In this document: in pieces, positions 17,701-26,194 of the stretch
Layout: each line of letters opens with the position of its first letter
Numbering within the stretch: position 1 is the first letter of the stretch
Source: Buttiauxella sp049686335
GTDB lineage: Bacteria > Pseudomonadota > Gammaproteobacteria > Enterobacterales > Enterobacteriaceae
Direction of reading: 5' to 3'
Length of the DNA stretch: 64,000 bases
NCBI RefSeq assembly: GCF_049686335.1
Contig: NZ_JBAVHX010000004.1
Coordinates: forward strand, 744,001-808,000
Position numbers and translations under genes: made by a program
The notes under the pieces: model-generated
The model's database searches: none
What the model saw: only the letters and a program-made list of their open reading frames with translations
What the model was told of the DNA's origin: nothing

Positions 17701-19188
17701 GCCCCAGGCTTCACTGCGACTGACCGGGCCATTAATAGCAGTAACAAGTTGATAAGCATGTTCAAACTGGCTGTGCGCCGTTTGCGCCACGCTCATTTTC
17801 TGTTCCAGGGTCAGCAGTTTTTCTGTGGTTTCCTGCTCTTTTGCCTGGAAAGTTTCTAACCATTCTTCCGCGCTTTCGGCGGTCAGGTCAGGCAAATGAC
17901 ACAGTGAACGCGCACGTTCCAGAGCCTGTAACGCTTGCTGATACTGAATGGCGCGCGTCTGCTGAACATCCAGCGCCTGCTGGTAATCCGCAAGCTGGCT
18001 TTTCAGTTCATCGACTTCGAGTTCAGCCGCTTCAGCGCGAGCTTCGTTTTCTTCTTGCTGCTCGGAGGCCTCGGCAACAATTTCATTTTGTTCTTCGAGG
18101 CGCATCTGCAGTTCGTCGAGATCGGCTTCGTAACGCTCGATTTTTTCCTGCTGGCGAATCGCCGTTTGCACCAGGTTCAGGTGGTCACTGGCCGCCTGAT
18201 AATCCGTTTCCAGATCGCCTTCCGCGCCGCTGTGTTCGCCAAGCTCGCGTGCCATTTCAACATGTTTGTATTGTTCCGCAGCCAGTTGCTTACGGCTGGT
18301 CAATAATTCACGGCGGAATTCGAGCGCTTTATCCAGATGAATACGGCGCTCGTTGGCATGACGCATGTAATCAGCCGCCACATAGTTAGTGGCTTCCGAA
18401 ATCAAATGCTTGAACAAATCACGATCTGACTGAGTCACGCGAATCGCTTCGAGCGTCATGCGGTTTTCACGCAATGCCGCTTCCATATCCTGGAACGCCT
18501 TACGCACACCGCCGTTTTCTGGCAACAGATAGTCACGCAGAGAACGGGTAATGGCGCTGGAAATCCCGCCGTACAGCGAGGCTTCGATAAGACGATAGTA
18601 TTTGCTGCGATCCGAGGCGCTGCGCAGACGACGCGCCACAATACCCAAATCGAACATCAACGAGTGGTAATCAGTAATCGAGTTGAACTGTTTAAACTGA
18701 ACACCTTCGATGGCTTCCACTTTATCTTTCAGTTCTTGCAGACTCAGAACGCGAGCCTGACGCTCATTAAGCGTTTCGGTCAGCAATTGCGTTGGCTGAA
18801 TAGACGTCGGCAATCCCTGAATCGCGAACGGTTTGATGTCGACTTTGCGGTCGCGGCCTGCCACTTGTTGCAGGCGCACACCGACGACAACCCGCTGGTG
18901 ACGCGAGTTGACCACATCAAGCAGCGAATAACACACACCGGCTTTTAACTTACCGTGCAGGCCTTTGTCGCGTGAACCTGATGTGGCTCCCGCTTCGGTG
19001 GTGTTTCGGAAGTGCAGCAGCGTTAAATCAGGGATAAGCGCGGTGACAAACGCCGCCATGGTAGTGGATTTACCAGCACCGTTACCGCCAGAAAGCGTAG
19101 TCACCAGTTCATCTAAATCAAAAGTACGCGCGAAGAAACCATTCCAGTTAATCAGCGTTAGTGAGCGAAACTTTCCGCGTTCAATCAT
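14740..19188 (-). CDS. mukB: Chromosome partition protein MukB
   Basis: MukB is the SMC-like ATPase of the MukBEF condensin, which extrudes DNA loops and aids segregation with topoisomerase IV. It has 1482 residues against 1486 in E. coli. The N-terminal head holds Walker A GGNGAGKST near residue 34. Two long coiled-coil arms rich in Glu, Gln and Arg flank a central hinge, and the C-terminal head holds LSTGEAIGTGMS and the Walker B LLFLDEAARLD. It is last in cmoM-mukF-mukE-mukB. Its start overlaps the mukE stop by four bases, suggesting coupled translation. Confidence 0.98.
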   Translation of the reverse strand: MIERGKFRSLTLINWNGFFARTFDLDELVTTLSGGNGAGKSTTMAAFVTALIPDLTLLHFRNTTEAGATSGSRDKGLHGKLKAGVCYSLLDVVNSRHQRVVVGVRLQQVAGRDRKVDIKPFAIQGLPTSIQPTQLLTETLNERQARVLSLQELKDKVEAIEGVQFKQFNSITDYHSLMFDLGIVARRLRSASDRSKYYRLIEASLYGGISSAITRSLRDYLLPENGGVRKAFQDMEAALRENRMTLEAIRVTQSDRDLFKHLISEATNYVAADYMRHANERRIHLDKALEFRRELLTSRKQLAAEQYKHVEMARELGEHSGAEGDLETDYQAASDHLNLVQTAIRQQEKIERYEADLDELQMRLEEQNEIVAEASEQQEENEARAEAAELEVDELKSQLADYQQALDVQQTRAIQYQQALQALERARSLCHLPDLTAESAEEWLETFQAKEQETTEKLLTLEQKMSVAQTAHSQFEHAYQLVTAINGPVSRSEAWGVARELLRDSNNQRHLMEQVQPLRARLNELEQRLREQQEAERMFAEFCKRQGKHFDPEDLEVLHEELSERIETLQQRVSDASDQRANLRQEQEQIQARTKRLLLRAPIWVAAQTSLNQLCEQSNEQFESSQQVTEYMQQLLERERDVTVERDEVGARKRAIDEEIERLSQPGGAEDPRLNALAERFGGVLLSEIYDDISLDDAPYFSALYGPSRHAIVVPDLSLVREQLDNLEDCPEDLYLIEGDPSSFDDNVFTVEELNAAVLVKTAERQWRYSRLPDLPIFGRAARENRLESLHAERETLAERFATLSFDVQKSQRLHQAFSRFIGQHLGVAFDDDPEAEIRQLNTRRGEVERAISSHENDNQQQRQQYDQAKEGVDQLNRLLPRISLLNDETLADRCDEIRERLDEAEEAARFLHQFGTQLTKLEAVASVLQSDPEQFEQLKEDYQYAQQVQRDARQQAFALTEVVQRRAHFSYSDSAAMLDGNSDLNEKLRSRLEQAEAERTRSREALRQHAQQLSQFSQLMASLKSSFDTKKELLTDLHKELQDIGVRADIGAEERARSRRDELHTALSNNRSRRNQLEKALTMCEAEMSNLTRKLKQLERSYFEMREQVVTAKAGWCAVMRMVKENGVERRLNRRELAYVTGDELRSISDKALGALRLAVADNEHLRDVLRMSEDPKRPERKIQFFVAVYQHLRERIRQDIIRTDDPVEAIEQMEIELSRLTEELTSREQKLAISSRSVANIIRKTIQREQNRIRMLNQGLQSVSFGQVNSVRLNVNVRETHATLLDVLSEQHEQHQDLFNSNRLSFSEALAKLYQRLNPQIDMGQRTPQTIGEELLDYRNYLEMEVEVNRGSDGWLRAESGALSTGEAIGTGMSILVMVVQSWEEESRRLRGKDISPCRLLFLDEAARLDAKSIATLFELCERLEMQLIIAAPENISPEKGTTYKLVRKVVQNHEHVHVVGLRGFAPPLPEPVADTLDAS

Positions 19189-19901
19189 TCCTGTTCATCC
19201 TCCGCGTTATCCTGAACAATTTGCGACTCTTCCGTTTCATCATTGAGTTGCAAACGAGTCTCTACCGGCATCGCTTCACCATCGCGGATCATGCGTAATT
19301 GCGCTTCACGCGCGTCATCACCGGCGCGCACATCGGCGCCAAAGCGGAATACAGATTCAGAGATACGGAATTTGCTACTGTCGTGGCCCATAAACCAGAT
19401 CATGCCGAGGCGGCGCAGACGGGTTAACGACGCACGGACTTTTTCTTGCAGTTTTTGGCGGTCCAGATCCGAACCTGTAGAACGGTTATTCACAAGTTTT
19501 AGTAACTTGTTTTCATCTGCAAGCGTTAACAGCTCATCGTAGAGTTCAGCCTGCGTGAAGATGCCTTCGTTTGCCAGGCGTTCCGGGCTGAGATAGAGGT
19601 AACAAAGAATTTTACCGACCATCATATCCAGCTCGGACAATACAGAGCGCGGAATTAGCGTGGTGGAGCGCGGGCGCAAATAGAAGAAACCTTCCGGGGC
19701 GCGAATCAACTCGACGTTATAGCGGGTGTAAAACTCTTCCAGTTCATCCTGGAAATCCATCAAATAGGCATGATTATCCAGCTCGTCGAGCCCGACGTGT
19801 CGTCCGGAGCGTAATTGGCTATCGAGTGCCGGAAATAACGGATTGGCCAACGCCTGTGCCAGTTTTACTGGCATCACTTTTTCAATATTTGTTGATGACA
19901 T
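19185..19901 (-). CDS. mukE: Chromosome partition protein MukE
   Basis: MukE is the KITE-type winged-helix subunit that binds the MukF linker and the MukB head. The product has 238 residues, close to the 234 of E. coli. The core FFYLRPRSTTLIPRSVLSE and the helix region with NNRSTGSDLDRQKLQEKVR are nearly unchanged. The C-terminal tail is acidic. The frame is open 26 codons upstream within mukF; I chose the ATG of MSSTNIEKVMPVKLA to match the family, which overlaps the mukF 3' end by 20 bases. mukB follows with a four-base overlap. Confidence 0.96.
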   Translation of the reverse strand: MSSTNIEKVMPVKLAQALANPLFPALDSQLRSGRHVGLDELDNHAYLMDFQDELEEFYTRYNVELIRAPEGFFYLRPRSTTLIPRSVLSELDMMVGKILCYLYLSPERLANEGIFTQAELYDELLTLADENKLLKLVNNRSTGSDLDRQKLQEKVRASLTRLRRLGMIWFMGHDSSKFRISESVFRFGADVRAGDDAREAQLRMIRDGEAMPVETRLQLNDETEESQIVQDNAEDEQE

Positions 19902-21204
19902 GCGCCTGTACCTTGGCTCCGTAATCGTTAATTGCCTGCCACTGTGGCGGCAAGCCAGTAAAATCTGCTTCAGCCACACCCAGACGTACCGCCTGGTCGA
20001 CTACGATTCTCGCCACATCAAAATGGCGGGCGCGTGGGTATTGCGCCAGATAGTCCCGCATTACTACACCTAAATCCAGCGGCACTTGTCTGGTTTTGTA
20101 GACCTGCAATGCGGCTTCGATCAGTGCAGCGAGTTGCTCGCGGATTTCGTTGAATTCTTCGAATTCCAAATAGCCTGGCAGTTCACCGGTCACTTCATCA
20201 TCGCGCAGCGCCATTTCTTCATCGCGCATATCGAGCAGACGGTCAGCATTGGCATACGTCAGCGCCCATGGCGCATCGAAATAATTCTGTACCGAAACAC
20301 GCAAACGCTGGGCAAAGACACGGTTTTTATCCATGTCGATAGCGGTACGAATGAATTTATGCACGTGGCGGTCGTAACCAATCCACAAGTCGATGGCCTG
20401 TTGGCCCCAACTAACGATACGATCGAGTTTGCTTTGCAGATCAAATACCAGACGGTCAACAAAGTGCAGGTCATCACGCCCCAGAATTGCATCCTGAATA
20501 CGCAGCAGGTTTGCCTGCAATTTATCACCCGCCGCTTCCAGGGTGTCCTGCAATTCGCGCAGTGTCCCGGAAGTTTCCGACAACAGCATTTCGCAGCTTG
20601 AAATGGCAGCTCGCCAGTCTTTGTTCAGCAGCTGTGCGATGTCATCCTTAACCTGTTGCTGGTGCTCATCCATGATGCGCTGGGTGAGATCGATGCTGTC
20701 AAAAATCTCGGCAACCGAGTATTTCAGCGGGGCAAAGACGTTACGGTGCCAGTGGAATTCGTCACCACCTTCATCTGCCGAATCGGCAGCACGTTTCAGT
20801 TCACCCGCCACAATTGACAGTTGCATGGATAAACGCAGCGTCGAAAACTCACGTTGGCGAATGTAGTAATCTGTGATGCCAATCCCGAGCGGAGTCAGGC
20901 GATAGATAGCGTTGCCTTCGTTGATTTCGCTGACAAAACGGTTAAGTAAACGCTGGCGCACCATGTCATTGATGGCGTTATTAGCACGAACGTTTATGGT
21001 TTCGCTAGTCTGCTCAAAACCGTCACTCACGTGACGGAAGGCATCAATCAGCTCACCTTCACTCATTTCACCGTCGAGTCGCTCACCATTCAACGTGGCG
21101 ATCGCTAACAGAAACGTCAAACGCTCTGTCGGTAGCGAAATCGAATAGTCATTTTTCCTGGCCCAGGCAACCAGTTCCGGCACTGTCTGGGAAACATCAC
21201 TCAT
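19882..21204 (-). CDS. mukF: Chromosome partition protein MukF (kleisin)
   Basis: MukF is the kleisin of MukBEF and links the MukB heads. The product has 440 residues, the E. coli length. It has an N-terminal winged-helix dimerisation domain (PELVAWARKND, LPTERLTFLLAIATLNGERLDGEMSEGEL), a helical middle, an acidic linker (DMRDEEMALRDDEVTGEL) and a C-terminal winged helix ending AKVQAHVINKY. An ATG six codons upstream is in frame, but MSDVSQTVPELV matches the family start. The gene overlaps cmoM by eight bases at its 5' end and mukE by 20 at its 3' end. Confidence 0.97.
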   Translation of the reverse strand: MSDVSQTVPELVAWARKNDYSISLPTERLTFLLAIATLNGERLDGEMSEGELIDAFRHVSDGFEQTSETINVRANNAINDMVRQRLLNRFVSEINEGNAIYRLTPLGIGITDYYIRQREFSTLRLSMQLSIVAGELKRAADSADEGGDEFHWHRNVFAPLKYSVAEIFDSIDLTQRIMDEHQQQVKDDIAQLLNKDWRAAISSCEMLLSETSGTLRELQDTLEAAGDKLQANLLRIQDAILGRDDLHFVDRLVFDLQSKLDRIVSWGQQAIDLWIGYDRHVHKFIRTAIDMDKNRVFAQRLRVSVQNYFDAPWALTYANADRLLDMRDEEMALRDDEVTGELPGYLEFEEFNEIREQLAALIEAALQVYKTRQVPLDLGVVMRDYLAQYPRARHFDVARIVVDQAVRLGVAEADFTGLPPQWQAINDYGAKVQAHVINKY

Positions 21205-21985
21205 AATTTTTCCTTGGCTCAAGCGGCTTGATTGCTGTCACGTGGATATAGCGGCCGAGGCTCACAAAAGGTTCCTGCCGACAATAACGCGTTTCCAGTT
21301 CAAGCAAATTCTCAAAACCATCGCGTTGTTTGTGCTTATCGCGCAAGTAGTCGTGGAAAACTCGCACACCGGTTTTACCGGTAATCTGCCAGCCAATTTG
21401 CTCCAGCCAGTGATAAACCTGTTCTGGCTGCAGCGGATTGTCAGGCGAAAGTGTTTTTCTCTTATTCTTTTTCATACCCTGAAGAACATATTCGAAGTTG
21501 CCGACAAACATGTTTCGCATCAGCAAGCCGTTAGCATTGTAGAACATCAGGGATAAAGCACCGCCAGGTGCAAGGCTGTCCCACAAGGTTTTCAGCACCG
21601 CTTGTGGGTCGACGACCCATTCCAGCACCGCGTGGAACAATATCAGATCAACCGGCTTTTCCAAATGTTGACCAATATCCTGAGCGGAGGAATGTATGAA
21701 ATGCATGTTGCTGCTCACACCTTTTTCACAGGCCAGGGCCTGGGCGCGGGAAATCATCTCAGCAGAAACATCACAAAGCAGGACGTCATGGCCACGTTCA
21801 GCGAGACCACTCGCAGTTTGCCCTTCTCCACCACCCGCATCTAATACGCGTAATTTTTCGGGCAGCGTGGAAAGCAGTGCATCAAGGTCTTGCCATAAGA
21901 TGGCCTGGCGGAGCTGTCCTTTGGTTGTACCGTAGATGTTGCTTGAGAACTTCTCAGCAATGTCGTCAAAATTGCGGTCACGCAC
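21197..21985 (-). CDS. cmoM: tRNA U34 carboxymethyltransferase-pathway methyltransferase CmoM (SmtA)
   Basis: CmoM methylates 5-carboxymethoxyuridine at position 34 of certain tRNAs to the methyl ester, widening wobble decoding. The protein has 262 residues with a class I SAM fold. The SAM site VLDAGGGEGQT lies near residues 44-54, LLCDVSAEMI carries the ribose acidic residue, and VDLILFHAVLEWV follows. It is the first gene of the muk operon and is divergent from elyC across 133 bases. E. coli has the same smtA-mukFEB arrangement. Confidence 0.95.
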   Translation of the reverse strand: MRDRNFDDIAEKFSSNIYGTTKGQLRQAILWQDLDALLSTLPEKLRVLDAGGGEGQTASGLAERGHDVLLCDVSAEMISRAQALACEKGVSSNMHFIHSSAQDIGQHLEKPVDLILFHAVLEWVVDPQAVLKTLWDSLAPGGALSLMFYNANGLLMRNMFVGNFEYVLQGMKKNKRKTLSPDNPLQPEQVYHWLEQIGWQITGKTGVRVFHDYLRDKHKQRDGFENLLELETRYCRQEPFVSLGRYIHVTAIKPLEPRKNYE

Positions 21986-22118
21986 GGGTACGGCTCCATG
22001 GGGAAAGGGATCATCTTAGAAAGACGCTATTTTGGCACAGCTGCGCCAGGAATGAACCCGTCTGGTGTAATATCACCAGCGTTTACCTGCTGTATGGCTA
22101 AAAAAGGACCCATAATTC

Positions 22119-22895
22119 ATGCTTTTTATCCTGAAAAAATATATCGGCGGGCTGCTGCTTCCGTTACCCTTTTTGCTATTGATGATGGGCTTTGCGCTTT
22201 GCTTGCTTTGGTTTAGTCGCTGGCAAAAAAGCGCAAAAGTACTCTTAAGTGTGAGTTGGTTAGTTTTGCTGCTGATTAGCCTGCAGCCGGTCGCTGATAA
22301 AATGCTCAAGCCCATCGAAGATACCTACCCAACCTGGCGGGGTAGCGAAAAAGTGGATTACATCGTGGTGCTTGGCGGCGGCTATACGTGGAACCCTGAA
22401 TGGGCACCGAGTTCCAATCTGATCAACAATAGTTTGCCCCGGGTGACAGAAGCGGTTCGTCTGTGGCAAGCGAATCCTGGCGCAAAAATGATCTTTACCG
22501 GCGCACGTGCGATAACCAATCCGGTTAGTACAGCGGAAGCTGGTGCTCGGGTGGCAGAAAGCCTGGGGGTTCCGCGTACCAACATCATCACGCTGGAAGA
22601 TCCAAAAGATACTGAGGAAGAAGCGGCAGCGGTCGCTAAAACTATCGGGCACCAGCCATTTCTACTGGTGAGTTCCGCATCCCATCTGCCGCGAGCGATG
22701 ATTTTCTTTAAACATGCCGGGTTGGATCCGATCCCTGCCCCTGCCAATCAACTGGCCATCGCCTCGCCTCTTAACCCCTGGGAGCGAATTATCCCCGCAC
22801 CGGTTTGGTTAATGCACAGCGATCGCGCCATTTATGAAAGTGTGGGTCGCGTGTGGCAATGGTTAAAAGGATCGTCAGGAGATCCAGGGCAGTAA
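22119..22895 (+). CDS. elyC: Envelope biogenesis factor ElyC (DUF218)
   Basis: This is an inner-membrane protein of 258 residues. Two hydrophobic segments occupy about residues 10-60, followed by a DUF218 domain starting VDYIVVLGGGYTWNP. In E. coli, ElyC supports peptidoglycan assembly at low temperature and acts on undecaprenyl-phosphate carrier use; the biochemical activity is not settled. AAAGGA lies ten bases before the ATG. The 3' end overlaps the convergent ycbJ by 21 bases, so the two transcripts are complementary there. Confidence 0.94.
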   Translation: MLFILKKYIGGLLLPLPFLLLMMGFALCLLWFSRWQKSAKVLLSVSWLVLLLISLQPVADKMLKPIEDTYPTWRGSEKVDYIVVLGGGYTWNPEWAPSSNLINNSLPRVTEAVRLWQANPGAKMIFTGARAITNPVSTAEAGARVAESLGVPRTNIITLEDPKDTEEEAAAVAKTIGHQPFLLVSSASHLPRAMIFFKHAGLDPIPAPANQLAIASPLNPWERIIPAPVWLMHSDRAIYESVGRVWQWLKGSSGDPGQ

Positions 22896-23768
22896 GTTTT
22901 TCGAAGCGAGATCAAAGGCGGGTCGATTCAGTCGGCCCGACTGTAACAACTGCGCGACGCAATCCCACAGGACGTACACCCACCGCCGCCACAAGAATGA
23001 CTCCGCAACCGGAGCTCGCTGCAAATAATGCCAGAGCAGGCTTTCCGACTGGCCAGGTTCATACAGACGGAATATTTCATATTCACGCGGTGCCCAAAGC
23101 ATCATTCCAGGATTGACCATCGCCAGTAACTGGTCACTGCGTCCGTCTTTGAGCATACTACTGAGCGAAAAGTTGCCGTGGACCAGCACGCAGTTATCAT
23201 TAAAGCCGTCGAATAAGCGCGGTAAGCATTCGCGGGTACGAAACAGGATGCGGCGATCCTGCATGGTCAGGCCATTGTTAGGATATTGATTGAGGGTGGC
23301 CCACAGGGTTTCGACACGCTGCCGATACCATGAAGGCCAGATATTTTCCTGGGTGCTGTCGACGTTACCGACACAACCGCGACTATCGACGCGATGCCAG
23401 GCCAGCAGCCCTTCCACGATTTGATCTTTAAGATGTTCCCAGCGGTCAGGCGTACGGGTGGGCGCTTCAACAGGTACGCCACGCAAGCGCTCCATTAAAA
23501 GCACATCTGGACCCGGCGTGTCATCATGCGTCACTACACCGTAAACTACAGGCAAACGTACCGTGCCGGAGCGGGCAAGCATCGACATTTTCCAGGCGAG
23601 TTGCGCTGCAACACCTGGTGTACTAAAACTTTTCGCCAGCAAAGACATCGCATGACCATCGCTGTCATACAGCGACCATAGGGCGGTGTTTGGCTGTTCG
23701 TTAATGCATTCGATCCGGCTTAGTTTTTCACCCAGCAGATGACTCAGTTCCTTGCGTAGCAACTCCAT
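22875..23768 (-). CDS. ycbJ: YcbJ family protein, aminoglycoside-phosphotransferase-like fold
   Basis: The 297 residues equal E. coli YcbJ in length and match it along the whole chain. The sequence looks like a kinase-like (APH/choline kinase) fold: VLLMERLRGV resembles a hinge, and CVLVHGNFSLSSML sits where related enzymes have the catalytic HGD, here HGN with asparagine. That change suggests it may not act as a normal kinase. No substrate is known to me. It is transcribed alone and converges on elyC. Confidence 0.92.
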   Translation of the reverse strand: MELLRKELSHLLGEKLSRIECINEQPNTALWSLYDSDGHAMSLLAKSFSTPGVAAQLAWKMSMLARSGTVRLPVVYGVVTHDDTPGPDVLLMERLRGVPVEAPTRTPDRWEHLKDQIVEGLLAWHRVDSRGCVGNVDSTQENIWPSWYRQRVETLWATLNQYPNNGLTMQDRRILFRTRECLPRLFDGFNDNCVLVHGNFSLSSMLKDGRSDQLLAMVNPGMMLWAPREYEIFRLYEPGQSESLLWHYLQRAPVAESFLWRRWVYVLWDCVAQLLQSGRLNRPAFDLASKNLLPWIS

Positions 23769-23860
23769 GACTCATTACCCCTTACAACACTGGTGTTTTT
23801 ATAATGAGCTTGCTGGCAGCGGATGTCATCACCTCAGATCAATATGCCTTGAGATAATAA

Positions 23861-23887
23861 AAAAACCGGCATTTTGCGCCGGTTTTT
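23861..23887 (-). terminator. Rho-independent terminator of kdsB
   Basis: AAAAACCGGC pairs with GCCGGTTTTT around ATTTTGC; on the minus strand a run of eight T follows. It is the second of two hairpins after kdsB. Confidence 0.9.
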
Positions 23888-23906
23888 AATAAATGAACGT
23901 GATTTA

Positions 23907-23935
23907 CGCTCTGTCCTCTAGAGGATGACAGAGCG
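23907..23935 (-). other. Palindromic hairpin directly after the kdsB stop
   Basis: CGCTCTGTC pairs with GACAGAGCG around a perfect 12-base palindrome, TCCTCTAGAGGA. No T-run follows, so it may protect the mRNA 3' end or slow polymerase ahead of the true terminator downstream. Confidence 0.55.
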
Positions 23936-23936
23936 G

Positions 23937-24683
23937 TTAGCGCATCGCCAGGCGAACACGTTCCAAATCTTCAGGCGTATCAACGCCGATACCCGGAACC
24001 TCTTTCGCGACGGCAACATGGATTTTTTCGCCATTCCACAGCACGCGCAATTGTTCGAGCATTTCGATTTGTTCGAGCTGGCTTGGCTCCCAGGTCACAT
24101 AGCGACGGATGAAACCGGCGCGATAACCGTAGATTCCAATATGACGCAGCAAGGTATCGCCAATCATTTCACGTGACTGGGCAAAACGGTCTCTGTCCCA
24201 TGGAATGGTCGCACGGGAGAAATACAGCGCATAACCCTGCGCATCCATCACCACTTTTACCGCGTTCGGATTGAATGCTTCTTCTGCAGAGTCGATTGGC
24301 ACTGCAAGAGTAGCCATACCGGCCTGGCTATTGGCCAAATTGTTGGCAACCTGGCGAATGATCACCGGCGGGATCATCGGCTCATCACCCTGCACATTCA
24401 CAATCACGGTATCATCGCTGAAATTATATTTTTCAATAACTTCAGCCAGGCGTTCAGTACCTGAATGGTGATCGGCACGCGTCATGCACACTTCGCCACC
24501 CGCAGCTTCAACGGCACGAGCAACTTCTTCATGATCGGTTGCAACAATAATGCGATCGGCTCCCGACTCGCGGGCGCGTTCCAGAACGTGGACCACCATT
24601 GGTTTACCGTTAATATCTTTTAACGGCTTGCCCGGCAAGCGTGTGGAAGCAAAGCGAGCAGGAATTATTGCCACAAAACTCAT
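23937..24683 (-). CDS. kdsB: 3-deoxy-manno-octulosonate cytidylyltransferase KdsB
   Basis: KdsB activates Kdo with CTP to CMP-Kdo for the lipopolysaccharide inner core. The 248 residues equal E. coli KdsB. The nucleotide-binding start FVAIIPARFASTRLPGKPL, the VQGDEPMIPP motif and GIYGYRAGF are present. The start codon overlaps the ycaR stop (ATGA), so translation is probably coupled. The genes upstream, lpxK and msbA, serve the same outer-membrane pathway. Confidence 0.98.
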   Translation of the reverse strand: MSFVAIIPARFASTRLPGKPLKDINGKPMVVHVLERARESGADRIIVATDHEEVARAVEAAGGEVCMTRADHHSGTERLAEVIEKYNFSDDTVIVNVQGDEPMIPPVIIRQVANNLANSQAGMATLAVPIDSAEEAFNPNAVKVVMDAQGYALYFSRATIPWDRDRFAQSREMIGDTLLRHIGIYGYRAGFIRRYVTWEPSQLEQIEMLEQLRVLWNGEKIHVAVAKEVPGIGVDTPEDLERVRLAMR

Positions 24684-24862
24684 GGGTTAGTCTCGTCAGA
24701 AGTCAGAACTCGTGCTTCAGTTTCCAGCAGCACTGGAATGCCATCGCGCAGAGGAAACGCCAGATGATCAGGTTTGCAGATAAGCTCCTGTTTTTCCTGA
24801 TTAAAGTACAGCTTACCGTTACAAACCGGGCAAGCGATGATTTCAAGTAATCGATGATCCAT
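24680..24862 (-). CDS. ycaR: Small Trm112-like protein YcaR (UPF0434)
   Basis: This is a 60-residue protein starting MDHRLLEIIACPVCNGKL. The CPVC pair and the FPLRDGIPVLLETEA ending mark the UPF0434/Trm112-like family. Trm112 proteins in other domains hold methyltransferase partners; the function in enterobacteria is not established. The frame is open far upstream inside ycaQ, but the ATG chosen gives the exact family length. It is the first half of a tightly coupled pair with kdsB, and lies 46 bases after ycaQ. Confidence 0.93.
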   Translation of the reverse strand: MDHRLLEIIACPVCNGKLYFNQEKQELICKPDHLAFPLRDGIPVLLETEARVLTSDETNP

Positions 24863-24908
24863 GGTTACTCCAGAATGGCTGCCATCAAAGACGAAAGAAT
24901 AACATAAC

Positions 24909-26144
24909 TCACGCGCCCTCCGGGCTAATTTCCCAACCTTCACCCCATGATGAAGCGAATGCCGCCGGGATGTTACCCAGGCGAATTTGCTTAGCATTTT
25001 GCCATTGAGCAAATTCAGTAAATGCCGTGTGCAGGCCATTTAACAAGGACTGACTGGGCTTAACTCCGTCCTCAAGATAGAGGCTGATAATTTCCAGCTC
25101 TTCTATTTTACGATGCATTTTTGCATCAACCCGCCCCACTAACGCCCCTTGATGCAGCAATGGCAAAACAAAATAACCATATTTGCGTTTTTCAGCGGGG
25201 GTGTAGCATTCAAGACGATAAGAGAAGTTAAACAGCGCTTCAGCACGCTTACGGTCCCAGACTACAGGATCAAAGGGGGATAACACTGCTGTGTGAGTGG
25301 CACGCAGCGTGTTTTGTTCGGCTTTAGCCAGTAACGGAAACTGGTCGCAGTGAAGCCACATTTCGCCAATACCCTCAACGTTTACCGGTATGACGCTGCC
25401 GTTTTCCTGCCATTGAGCCAGCAACGGCTTGAGAGCGATGTTCTTTAAGCGGTAATAATCAGCCAGCCATTCGGGGCGAAAAATCCCGAGGCTACGCGCA
25501 CTGTTTTCCAGCATCTGCTGCTCGGCATCGTGCTGATGGATAAGATGCAATTCATCATCCCAGTGCGGCATCACACGCGAGGTCAAATCATAGACACGCT
25601 GGAAATTGCGCCGTTCAATCACCATGACTTTCCCGGCCGTGAATAAACCCTCAAGATGTTTCTTGTGCGGTTTCCATTCCCACCAGCCACTCTCACCTTT
25701 GCGAGGATGTTCAAAGTCTGCTGAACGTACCGGGCCATTGCTCTCAATATGAGCCAGCAGTTTTTCAATCTCCTCCGCATGCTCAACCATCCATTCAGGA
25801 CGATATTTCCATCCCATGTTTTCGGGATGAAGCATTCGATGACGAATCAGCGAAAAATCTTTTCTCGGTAAAAAACAGGCTTCGTGTGCCCAGTACTCCA
25901 TTAAATCGCCGTTGAGCAAAGCTTCATCCAGCCAGCTTTGCGAGAACTGGCCTAAGCGGCTGAATAACACCAGATAGGGACTACGAGCGACAATATTAAT
26001 GGTATCGATCTGGAGCAGCGACATGCGGTTAATCGCCGCGACAACATCGGCCGATTTGGAGCGACGGCGAGGCTTGAGCAATAAGCCTTGCGCCGCGAGA
26101 TGGAGGTGACGAGCAGCACGTAAAGTCAGTTGCGGTACGGACAT
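24909..26144 (-). CDS. ycaQ: Interstrand crosslink DNA glycosylase YcaQ (AlkX)
   Basis: This winged-helix HTH_42 family protein has 411 residues against 410 in E. coli. E. coli YcaQ excises N-alkylpurines and unhooks interstrand DNA crosslinks. The catalytic region SLLQIDTINIVARSPYLVLFSRLG is intact near residues 42-65, and the lesion-recognition segment RHRMLHPENMGWKY follows. SPFDPVVWDRKRAE and the REYGYFVLPLL-like block (here RKYGYFVLPLL) are also present. It sits between lpxK and ycaR in one direction with short gaps. Confidence 0.94.
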   Translation of the reverse strand: MSVPQLTLRAARHLHLAAQGLLLKPRRRSKSADVVAAINRMSLLQIDTINIVARSPYLVLFSRLGQFSQSWLDEALLNGDLMEYWAHEACFLPRKDFSLIRHRMLHPENMGWKYRPEWMVEHAEEIEKLLAHIESNGPVRSADFEHPRKGESGWWEWKPHKKHLEGLFTAGKVMVIERRNFQRVYDLTSRVMPHWDDELHLIHQHDAEQQMLENSARSLGIFRPEWLADYYRLKNIALKPLLAQWQENGSVIPVNVEGIGEMWLHCDQFPLLAKAEQNTLRATHTAVLSPFDPVVWDRKRAEALFNFSYRLECYTPAEKRKYGYFVLPLLHQGALVGRVDAKMHRKIEELEIISLYLEDGVKPSQSLLNGLHTAFTEFAQWQNAKQIRLGNIPAAFASSWGEGWEISPEGA

Positions 26145-26194
26145 AAAAGAGTCCTGTATTTAGCGAACTCGAATTCTGGTGCGGAAAAGGAGGT

